Shown piece by piece: positions 6,334 to 13,002 of a DNA stretch of 13,002 nt; within the stretch, counting starts at the first letter, position 1, and every line of letters starts with the position of its first letter. The position numbers and the translations under genes are program-made. Under the pieces are notes generated by a model that was not told the DNA's origin, did no database searches, and worked only from the letters and a program-made list of their open reading frames with translations. The stretch is taken from contig CAMJHJ010000046.1 of NCBI GenBank assembly GCA_946405485.1, positions 1-13,002 of the forward strand, in the 5' to 3' direction. The DNA comes from an uncultured Bacteroidales bacterium (GTDB lineage: Bacteria > Bacteroidota > Bacteroidia > Bacteroidales > UBA932).

Positions 6334-8517
6334 TCACGCGTCCTTCCAGACTTTGAGGTATTGCTGCAACGCCCACATTTCGTCGCGGTATTTCGCCGCG
6401 GCGGTGAATTCCAGGGCGGCGGCGGCCGCCTTCATCTTGCGCTTGGCTTCCTCTACCATCTTTTCGACCTGGGGCCGGCTCATCGCACGGATGACCGGAT
6501 CCTGCAGCACGGCTGCGAGGTCGGCGCTGATATAGCCGTCCACGTAAGCGCTGTTGCCTTCCCGCTTCGCGTCGTGGCCGAAGCCGACGACCACATTGCC
6601 GCGGCCCAGTTCGCTCGGACTGGGCACATAGGTCGGATCGTCCACCGAGTTGGCGGCGCTGACCCGTCCGCTGGGGGAGTTGGCCAGCACGGGATTGACC
6701 TGGCGTCCCCGGCCCATCTCTCCCATCTCGAAGGCCAGGATGTTGCTCCTGACTTCGACCTGCGTGGGGGTGATGTTGTGCAACTTATTGTACGCCATCT
6801 GTTTGGCCCGGCGCCGGTTGGTCTCCCGGATCGTCTCTTCCATGGACTGGGTGACCTGGTCGGCATACATGATGACCAGGCCGTTGATATTGCGGGCTGC
6901 GCGGCCGGCCGTCTGGGTCAGGGCCTTGGTCGTACGCAGGAACCCTTCCTTGTCGGCGTCCAGGATGGCCACCAGCGACACGGTCGGGATGTCCAGCCCC
7001 TCGCGGAGCAGGTTGACGCCGATCAGCACGTCGAAGAGGCCGTTTTTGAAGTCCTCGATGATCTCGACGCGTTCGGAAGTGTCCACGTCGGAGTGGATGT
7101 AACGGCAGCGGATGCCGATCTTGGCAAGGTATTCATCCAACTCCTCAGCCATGCGTTTGGTCAGCGTGGTGACCAGTACCCGCTCGTCCCGTTCGGCGCG
7201 GGTGCGGATTTCCTCGACCAGGTCGTCCACCTGATGCTCGATGGGCCGCACTTCGATGGGCGGGTCCAGCAGGCCGGTAGGGCGCACGACCTGTTCCACG
7301 ACGAGACCCTCGGACTTCTCCAATTCGTAGTCGGAGGGCGTGGCGCTGACGTAGACCTTCTGGCCCGTGATGGCTTCGAATTCCTCGAAGGTCAGGGGAC
7401 GGTTGTCGGAGGCCGCCGGGAGCCGGAATCCATATTCGACCAGCACGGACTTGCGGCTGTGGTCTCCGCCGAACATGGCGTGGACCTGCGGCAGCGTGAC
7501 ATGGCTCTCGTCGATGAAGGTGATGAAATCCTTGGGGAAGTAGTCGATCAGGCAGAACGGGCGCTGGCCGGGCTTGCGTCCGTCGAAATAGCGCGAATAA
7601 TTTTCGATGCCCGGGCAGTAGCCCATCTCCTTGATCATTTCCAAATCATATTCCACCCGTTGCTTGAGGCGTTTGGCCTCCAGGGTCTTGCCGACACTCT
7701 CAAAGTATTCCAGCTGCTTGACGAGGTCGTCCTGGATCTGGCTCACGGCTTTGATGCCGCGTTCCTTGGTGGTCACGAAGTTGCGGGCGGGGTAAATGTT
7801 GATTTCGTCCACGGACTCGATGCGCGCGCCCGTGACAGGGTCGATCACGCTGATCTCATCCACTTCGTCCCCGAAGAATTCGATGCGGATCGCATCGTCC
7901 GAGCCGCTGAGATACACGTCCACGGTATCTCCCCGCACGCGGAAGGTTCCCCGTGCGAATTCGGTCTCCGTGCGGGAGTACAGGGCGTCCACCAGCTGGT
8001 ACAGCAGGCCGGTCAGGCTGCGCCTTTCGCCGCGGCGGACCACCGTGGTCTGCGCATGGAAGTCTTCCGGGTTTCCGATGCCGTAGAGGCAGGAGACCGA
8101 GGAGACGACGATGACGTCGCGCCTTCCGCTCATCAGGGCGCTGGCGGCGCTCAGCCGCAGTTTTTCGACCTGGTCGTTGATGCTCAGGTCTTTTTCGATA
8201 TAAGTGTCGCTCGCCGGGAGGTAGGCCTCGGGCTGGTAGTAGTCGTAATACGAAACGAAATACTCGACGGCGTTGTTGGGGAAGAAGGCCTTGAATTCGC
8301 CGTAAAGCTGGGCCGCCAGGGTCTTGTTGTGGCTCAGGACGAGCGCGGGCCGCTGGAGACGCTCGATGACATTGGCCATCGTGAAGGTCTTGCCGGATCC
8401 GGTGACGCCGAGCAGCGTCACGTCGCCCACGCCCTGGTCCAGGGCGCTGCAGAGCTGCTCAATCGCTTCGGGCTGGTCGCCGGAAGGCTTGTAGGAGGAT
8501 TCAATCTTGAATTTCAT
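6334..8517 (-). CDS. uvrB: Excinuclease ABC subunit UvrB
   Basis: This 727-residue UvrB is the damage-verifying helicase-like subunit of nucleotide excision repair. It is loaded by UvrA and recruits UvrC. Motifs in order are: GDQPEAI (13-19), Walker A GVTGSGKT (37-44, Lys43), the beta-hairpin [12 protein letters not shown] (90-101), DESH (336-339), [10 protein letters not shown] (391-400), [12 protein letters not shown] (500-511), DADKEGFLR (520-528) and QTAGRAARN (535-543). A C-terminal UVR motif (about 683-720), which contacts UvrC, closes the protein. It is longer than the usual 660-690 residues because the linker between the helicase core and the UVR motif (about 590-680) is extended and rich in Gly, Ser and Asp. 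The start [16 protein letters not shown] matches the family start closely. Its first 17 bases overlap the end of gmhA. No LexA-type box can be judged, since the upstream DNA is coding. Confidence 0.98.
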   Translation of the reverse strand: MKFKIESSYKPSGDQPEAIEQLCSALDQGVGDVTLLGVTGSGKTFTMANVIERLQRPALVLSHNKTLAAQLYGEFKAFFPNNAVEYFVSYYDYYQPEAYLPASDTYIEKDLSINDQVEKLRLSAASALMSGRRDVIVVSSVSCLYGIGNPEDFHAQTTVVRRGERRSLTGLLYQLVDALYSRTETEFARGTFRVRGDTVDVYLSGSDDAIRIEFFGDEVDEISVIDPVTGARIESVDEINIYPARNFVTTKERGIKAVSQIQDDLVKQLEYFESVGKTLEAKRLKQRVEYDLEMIKEMGYCPGIENYSRYFDGRKPGQRPFCLIDYFPKDFITFIDESHVTLPQVHAMFGGDHSRKSVLVEYGFRLPAASDNRPLTFEEFEAITGQKVYVSATPSDYELEKSEGLVVEQVVRPTGLLDPPIEVRPIEHQVDDLVEEIRTRAERDERVLVTTLTKRMAEELDEYLAKIGIRCRYIHSDVDTSERVEIIEDFKNGLFDVLIGVNLLREGLDIPTVSLVAILDADKEGFLRTTKALTQTAGRAARNINGLVIMYADQVTQSMEETIRETNRRRAKQMAYNKLHNITPTQVEVRSNILAFEMGEMGRGRQVNPVLANSPSGRVSAANSVDDPTYVPSPSELGRGNVVVGFGHDAKREGNSAYVDGYISADLAAVLQDPVIRAMSRPQVEKMVEEAKRKMKAAAAALEFTAAAKYRDEMWALQQYLKVWKDA

Positions 8518-9163
8518 CCTGTCCGAAGAATCTTTCCTCCAGCATCAGGCAGAGGCAATGGTACACGGGAAGATGGAGTTCCTGGACTTTGAATGTCTCG
8601 GTCGCGGGAACATGGATGCAGACATCCGACAGCGCCGCGATCTTCCCTCCGGGGGCACCGGTGAGGGATAGGACCTTGAGTCCGGCAGCACGGGCCGCGA
8701 CGGCGGCATAGCGGATGTTGAGGCTGTTGCCCGAGGTCGTGATGCCGAGCAGCACATCGCCGGGACGGCCGTATCCGGCCACCTGCTGGGCAAAGACCAG
8801 GGCGGGGTCGCAGTCATTCATCCAGGCCGTTCCGAGCGCGGTATGGGCGCTCAGTGCGATGGCGGGCAAGCCTTGCTGAAGGCCTTCGCCGAGGACGCGT
8901 CCCATCTCCGGATCGTCGCTTTCGGCAGCCTCCCGGAAAGCGGCGCTCATCGGCCGGGGCAGACAGAAGGACTTCATCAGTTCGCCGACGATGTGCTCCG
9001 CGTCGGCGGCGGAACCTCCGTTGCCCGCGATCAGCAGTTTGCCGCCTGCGGCGAAGCAGTCTGCGATGGTTTCATAAGCGCGCGCGATGCTGTCCTTCGC
9101 GATGGTGAGGATGGGATAACGGGCGATCAGGTTATCGAGATGCAGGTATGGATCGTGTGTCAT
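8501..9163 (-). CDS. gmhA: Phosphoheptose isomerase-like SIS protein
   Basis: This 220-residue SIS-domain protein of the GmhA type converts sedoheptulose-7-phosphate to D-glycero-D-manno-heptose-7-phosphate, the first step to ADP- or GDP-heptose. Signature motifs: [12 protein letters not shown] (46-57), with Ser51, His57 and Glu61 matching the E. coli active-site His61 and Glu65; ITTSGNS (141-147); and [16 protein letters not shown] (187-202), where Gln194 and His202 match Gln172 and His180. It is about 28 residues longer than the E. coli enzyme, partly through an extra stretch near 70-95. The reading frame stays open upstream to 9907, but the ATG at 9163 is chosen because family similarity begins there and it overlaps the GH92 stop as ATGA. 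No other heptose-pathway gene is in the window. A DiaA-like or other phosphosugar SIS role is the alternative, but the active-site residues favour GmhA. Confidence 0.9.
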   Translation of the reverse strand: MTHDPYLHLDNLIARYPILTIAKDSIARAYETIADCFAAGGKLLIAGNGGSAADAEHIVGELMKSFCLPRPMSAAFREAAESDDPEMGRVLGEGLQQGLPAIALSAHTALGTAWMNDCDPALVFAQQVAGYGRPGDVLLGITTSGNSLNIRYAAVAARAAGLKVLSLTGAPGGKIAALSDVCIHVPATETFKVQELHLPVYHCLCLMLEERFFGQDEIQD

Positions 9164-11487
9164 AAGGCAGGGGGAATGGAATCGAGTTGCATTTTCAGGG
9201 TGCCGCCCCGGAGCAGTTCGCGGTGTGTGATCCGGGCTCCGTGGACCGGACGGCCGCGGAAGCTGCAGGAGCGGATGTATACATTTTCCCGGGCGGCGTC
9301 GGCCCGGATGGTCAGCTTCCGGCCGCGGGGCAGGCGGATGACCGCCTTCTTGAACTTGGGTGCGTTGAGGTAATAAAAATCCTGTCCGGCGTTGGGGAAG
9401 AGACCAAGGGCGCAGAAGGCGTACCAGGAGCCCATGGAACCGGTGTCCTCGTTGTCCGGATAGCCCTTGAGGGTGAATTTGCGGTTCATCAGATGGTGCG
9501 CCCAATAAGAGGAAAGGTCGGGCCGGCCGGCGTCCGTGAAGGCGCGCAGGGTCAGGAATCCGGGCTCGTTGTCGTATTCGGTCAGTTTGTGCCCGTAGCC
9601 GTAGTTGAGGCGCTCCACGAAGGCCTCGGGACCGCCCATGAGTCCGATGAGCCGCGGCATGTCGTGCGGCACGTAATAACTGTAGGTCCAGGTCTTGCCC
9701 TCGTAGAAGGGGGAGACCCAGGAACCGTTCCATTTCGCGGGATCGAGGAAGACGAAACTGCTGTCCGCGCGGCGGGCGTCGATGAAGCCCCGGTAGCCGT
9801 GGCTCTCCAGATCGGGGTTCCAGAGCGCAATCCATCCACCGCTGCGTCTGCGGTAGCGTTCGGCGTCCTCTTTGTGCCCCAGCCCCTCGGCCATCTGCGC
9901 CGCGCACCAGTCGTTGTAGGCGAATTCGAGCGTCTGCGAGGAGCTCATCAGGCAGGCGGGGATCCAGCCAAGCTCCTTGTATCGCAGATGGGCGCCGTCG
10001 TCCCCGTCTTGGTCATGGCCCAGACGCAGCGAATCGGCGTCATGCTTGACGATTGCGTAGGCACGCTCCCAGTCGATGCCGGGGATGCCCTTGACGAAGC
10101 CGTCGGCGAGCAGGCAGTCCACGTTGTTGCCGCCCTGGTCCGATTTGCGGTCGGTGCCGGCGACGAAGGAATCCCACACGCCGCCCCGCGTCTCGAAGCG
10201 ATCGATCAGGGCCAGGACGTTGTCGCGGTAGGCATCCTCATCAAGGAGCGTCAGCAGGGGATAGACGGTGCGGAAGGTGTCCCAGTAGGCGTAATTGTCG
10301 TCCCAATAAGGCTTCAGCGGCTGCCCGGCGGCATCCCTGCGCAAGGGTTTGCTTTCAATCAGTTTCCTGGCCAGCTTAGCATTGACCTTCACGCCCGGGC
10401 GGTCGAGCGTCCGGTCATGGGCGAAGGTGAAGAATCGGTACAGGCCGCTGTAGAAGATGGTACGGTCCTCTTCACTGAGGGCATCGACTTTGACTGTCGA
10501 AAGCTTGCGGTCCCAGGCGCGGCAGGCGTTTTCGCGTACGCGGTTGAAGTCCCAGTGCGGGATCTCGGCGTCCAGCAGGGCCTCGGCCTGGTCGTAGCCG
10601 ACGAAGGAAACCGCCAGCTTGAGCAGGACGGTTTCGCCTTCCGCCGTGGGGAAGGTGCAATAGGAACCGACGTGGTCGTTGCAGCCGGGGATGGCCTCGA
10701 TCCGTTCCTGGCCGGGGTAGCGGCCGTAGTTGAATGCCAGGTCGTTGTGCGGGATGTCGATGCCGGCCTGTCCGGCCGCCGCGATGCCCTTGCGTTCCTT
10801 CGAACCGTATTCCTCGGCAGACCAGCTGCCATATTCCGTCCAGCCGGTCTTGTCGATCTTGACGACACACCAGAGCGCGTGTGGCTGCTCCGGCCAGCCG
10901 CCGATCATCTCGATCCTCATCCTGACGGTCCCGGTCTCGGGATCGATTTCAGACGCGCCGCTGATGACGGTCTTGGCCGCCTTGGGGAAGATGTCGCCCG
11001 CAATGGAATGGATGGCGTCGAAAACGACGCTGGACTGCTCCGAAGCCGGATACGTCAGCCGGTACATTGCGCTGTAATGGGCAGGGGAGACTTCGACCTT
11101 GATACCGTAGCGCTCCAGCCGGGTGGCGAAGAGATAAGGCTTGGTAACCAGATCTTTATGCTCCGACTCATGCGCCAGCAGGTCCGTCTCCAGCCCCGTC
11201 TGGGGCGAAACCAGGAAGTTGCCGTAGGTCGGCCAGCCCGTCCCGCTCACATGCAACTGCCCGAAGCCGCGGATGGGCTCGGACGGCTTATACCCATCGG
11301 AAGTTCCCTTGTTACTCTGCGGCGAAGGATTGATGCTCCCATATGGCAGCATCGGTCCGATCACGCAGTTCGACGCCCCCTTGTCCACCACCCCCACGCT
11401 CGTATCCACGAAATCCGCATAATGCTCCCGCCGTCCCGGAAAAAGGACGGCCAGAGTCAGCAAGCACAGGGACAGCAGGGCTCTCAT
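9160..11487 (-). CDS. GH92 family alpha-mannosidase
   Basis: This 775-residue exo-alpha-mannosidase of family GH92 contains calcium-dependent inverting enzymes that trim mannose from host or fungal N-glycans and mannans. The N-terminus has a hydrophobic signal segment (about 3-17) without an obvious lipobox, so export to the periplasm is likely; the cleavage site is unclear. Family features: GPMLPYGSINPSP (44-56), GFGQLHVSGTG (74-84), YWDDNYAYWDTFRT (394-407), SQTLEFAYNDWCAAQMA (517-533), YEGKTWTYSYYVPHD (595-609) with Glu596 as the likely general acid, YDNEPGFL (638-645) and GYPDNEDTGSMGSWYAF (675-691), which carries the acidic base region. The linkage (alpha-1,2, -1,3 or other) cannot be told. 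No SusC/SusD-type genes are seen nearby, so it is not in a visible polysaccharide utilisation locus. It begins 5 bases after RSH2 and overlaps gmhA by 4 bases. Confidence 0.93.
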   Translation of the reverse strand: MRALLSLCLLTLAVLFPGRREHYADFVDTSVGVVDKGASNCVIGPMLPYGSINPSPQSNKGTSDGYKPSEPIRGFGQLHVSGTGWPTYGNFLVSPQTGLETDLLAHESEHKDLVTKPYLFATRLERYGIKVEVSPAHYSAMYRLTYPASEQSSVVFDAIHSIAGDIFPKAAKTVISGASEIDPETGTVRMRIEMIGGWPEQPHALWCVVKIDKTGWTEYGSWSAEEYGSKERKGIAAAGQAGIDIPHNDLAFNYGRYPGQERIEAIPGCNDHVGSYCTFPTAEGETVLLKLAVSFVGYDQAEALLDAEIPHWDFNRVRENACRAWDRKLSTVKVDALSEEDRTIFYSGLYRFFTFAHDRTLDRPGVKVNAKLARKLIESKPLRRDAAGQPLKPYWDDNYAYWDTFRTVYPLLTLLDEDAYRDNVLALIDRFETRGGVWDSFVAGTDRKSDQGGNNVDCLLADGFVKGIPGIDWERAYAIVKHDADSLRLGHDQDGDDGAHLRYKELGWIPACLMSSSQTLEFAYNDWCAAQMAEGLGHKEDAERYRRRSGGWIALWNPDLESHGYRGFIDARRADSSFVFLDPAKWNGSWVSPFYEGKTWTYSYYVPHDMPRLIGLMGGPEAFVERLNYGYGHKLTEYDNEPGFLTLRAFTDAGRPDLSSYWAHHLMNRKFTLKGYPDNEDTGSMGSWYAFCALGLFPNAGQDFYYLNAPKFKKAVIRLPRGRKLTIRADAARENVYIRSCSFRGRPVHGARITHRELLRGGTLKMQLDSIPPAL

Positions 11488-11492
11488 GGTCC

Positions 11493-13002
11493 TTACAGGC
11501 TGATCCGCTGGACCTCGTCGACGCCGGGGATGGCGGCGATGCTGTTCATCGTATCATAGAGCTCATCGGCGGAGTGGACCTGGAAGTCGATCAGGCAGTC
11601 GACGATCTGGTCTTGGGTGACGGTCCCGATCTTATCCATCGAAAGATGCCTCTCCTCTGTGAAACAGTCGATGATGTCGTGCAGGAGGTGGTAGCGGTCG
11701 ATGGCGGTGATCTTGATGCGGACGGGATAAGTCCTTCCGGGATCAGAGGTAAAGGAGGCGGAGACGATCAGGTCGCCGTTCTCGGAAGCGAGTTTGATCG
11801 CTTCGGGGCAATACCGGTTGTGCAGGGTCAGGACACCGTCGCTGTCCTGGAAGCCCACGACGTCGTCGCCGGGCAGGGGCAGGCAGACCGGACAGCGCCG
11901 GAATTCAGGCTCGCCCTGGTGTTTCAAAAGTTCGTGGAGACGGCGCCGTGCCTTGAAGGTCTTGGCAAAGTCGAGCCATTCCGCCTTGGGCGTGATGGCG
12001 TCGCTGACACCGATCTCCACGCAGTCGCCGCGGTGCAGTTCGGTCCGCAAGGGGCAGAGTTTGCCGTTGACTCGGGCGTACTGGGCCTTTTCACCGATGT
12101 CGGTGTGGACCTCGTAGGCGAAATCCAGGGCCGTGGCGCCCTTCGGGAGGATGATGCCCTTTCCCTTGGGGGTGAAGGCGATGATGTCTTCGTTGTAAAG
12201 GGAGGTGCTGACCCCCTCCATGAAGAGGAAAGAGTCGCTGTCGCCCGCCAGGTTCTGGAGGACGGTCTTGAAACGCTCCAGCCAACTTTCACCACGCTCG
12301 ACCACGCAGCCCAGCTTGGCGTTGCGGTGCATGCGTTCGGAGCCGATGTGCAGTTCTTCCCAGGCGCCGGCCTGGTTGAGGAGCTTGACATGGAAACTCT
12401 GGTAACCGTTGTCTTTCGGGTTGTCGATGTAGTTGTACAGGCTGCCCGGACGCTCCTTGAAATTTTTGGCAAGCACGGAATAGATGTACAGGGCCGTGTC
12501 TTTCTCGACGGTGTCGTGGTTGATCCAGTTGTCCATCGGCTCGTAGATCACGCGGATATAGTGCTTGAAGGGGACGTGGGAAAAGTCACAGTTGCCTTCC
12601 CTCATGTCCCGCCAGATGCTGTACGGCTTGCGGTAACGGACGTCCAGCCGGGCGGTGAGTCCTTTCTCTTTCAGGATGCCGTCGATTTTCTCGGTAAACA
12701 CCCGCACGGCTTCGGCCGTCCGTTCCTTGTCCTCCTCGAGCTGCTTCCCGATGAATTCGTATTCCCGCGGGCAGCGGAACTGGAAGGAGAGGTTCTCCAA
12801 TTCAGACTTGACCCGGTACAGGCCCAGGCGTCCGGCCAGGGGCGCATAGAAGAAGTCGGTCTCGCCGGCGATCTTCATCTGCTTGTCCGGCCGCATCCCT
12901 TCCAGGGTACGCATGTTGTGCAGGCGGTCGCTGAGCTTGACAAGCAAGGCCCGGATGTCGTAGTGGACCGAGTCCAGGATCTGCTTGTAGTTGTCCACCT
13001 GC
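11493..13002 (-). CDS. rsh: RelA/SpoT homologue, probable hydrolase-type (RSH2), partial at right edge
   Basis: About 503 C-terminal residues of a second long RSH protein are present; the N-terminus and most of the HD domain lie beyond the window. Residues below are counted from the Val codon at 12998. The visible end of the HD domain keeps KLSDRLHNMRT (21-31), including the Asp and Asn needed for (p)ppGpp hydrolysis. The synthetase domain (about 110-235) is worn: K243 and K251 of the S. equisimilis Rel are Arg123 and Asp131, the catalytic YD is PF (143-144), RxKD is SLYN (186-189), and EVQIRT is ELHIGS (215-220). NGYQSFH and one Glu remain. TGS (about 273-335), a zinc-type segment with CPVC (369-372), His393 and Cys397, and a C-terminal ACT domain (about 424-501) follow. 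It probably degrades (p)ppGpp and senses signals through ACT. Its stop is 5 bases before the GH92 gene. Confidence 0.93.
   Translation of the reverse strand, partial: QVDNYKQILDSVHYDIRALLVKLSDRLHNMRTLEGMRPDKQMKIAGETDFFYAPLAGRLGLYRVKSELENLSFQFRCPREYEFIGKQLEEDKERTAEAVRVFTEKIDGILKEKGLTARLDVRYRKPYSIWRDMREGNCDFSHVPFKHYIRVIYEPMDNWINHDTVEKDTALYIYSVLAKNFKERPGSLYNYIDNPKDNGYQSFHVKLLNQAGAWEELHIGSERMHRNAKLGCVVERGESWLERFKTVLQNLAGDSDSFLFMEGVSTSLYNEDIIAFTPKGKGIILPKGATALDFAYEVHTDIGEKAQYARVNGKLCPLRTELHRGDCVEIGVSDAITPKAEWLDFAKTFKARRRLHELLKHQGEPEFRRCPVCLPLPGDDVVGFQDSDGVLTLHNRYCPEAIKLASENGDLIVSASFTSDPGRTYPVRIKITAIDRYHLLHDIIDCFTEERHLSMDKIGTVTQDQIVDCLIDFQVHSADELYDTMNSIAAIPGVDEVQRISL

Noticed and set aside
6241..8592. 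A 783-codon plus-strand frame opposite uvrB, and a similar 790-codon frame opposite GH92 at 9187-11559
   Set aside because: Both are antisense shadows of well-conserved genes caused by GC-rich codon use, with no domain-like sequence.
9164..9907. N-terminal extension of gmhA by 248 codons
   Set aside because: The upstream part is out-of-frame GH92 coding sequence, Arg/Pro-rich without domain character. Similarity to GmhA starts at the ATG at 9163.
12996..12998. GTG as the start of RSH2
   Set aside because: It falls inside the HD domain, just before DNYKQ and the DRLHNMRT motif. The frame continues upstream through the window edge, so this is an internal Val.
1..13002. Mobile elements, CRISPR arrays, tRNA or rRNA genes, phage or defence systems
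   Set aside because: No transposase, integrase, regularly spaced repeat, tRNA-like fold or known defence domain is visible. Almost all sequence is taken up by the nine genes.

Overview
All nine genes in this window are read from the minus strand. Eight are complete and one is cut by the right edge. The organism is most likely a GC-rich member of the Bacteroidota, probably a gut-type Bacteroidales. This rests on a secreted GH92 alpha-mannosidase, a GH73/LysM glucosaminidase of the type common there, two long RelA/SpoT homologues (RSH proteins), starts without clear Shine-Dalgarno sequences, and protein sequences that look typical of that phylum. Genus level cannot be read from the window.

In transcription order (right to left) the layout is: a C-terminal RSH part with ACT domain (RSH2, partial); GH92 alpha-mannosidase; phosphoheptose isomerase GmhA; excinuclease UvrB; GH73 glucosaminidase with two LysM domains; endolytic transglycosylase MltG; a second RSH protein (RSH1); an FHS-type MFS sugar transporter; and a secreted glycerophosphodiester phosphodiesterase. 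The largest gap between neighbours is 29 bases, and several junctions overlap (ATGA at 9160-9163, 17 bases at 8501-8517, TAATG at 5106-5110). The set could therefore be one long transcription unit. It ends just before a striking 30-bp perfect inverted repeat (109-189), whose minus-strand RNA would carry an inner UUCG-capped hairpin. To the left of it lies about 100 bases of AT-rich DNA with no gene.

The functions cover alarmone metabolism, peptidoglycan remodelling (GH73 and MltG), sugar and phosphosugar handling (GH92, GmhA, MFS), lipid head-group salvage (GDPD) and DNA repair (UvrB). The most interesting observation is that the two RSH proteins look complementary. RSH1 keeps the ppGpp synthetase residues, has lost most of the hydrolase HD residues, and lacks an ACT domain. 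RSH2 keeps the visible hydrolase residues, has lost key synthetase residues, and keeps the ACT domain. This suggests a bifunctional enzyme split into a dedicated synthetase and a dedicated hydrolase encoded in the same gene run. I see no mobile element, CRISPR array, tRNA, rRNA or recognisable defence system.
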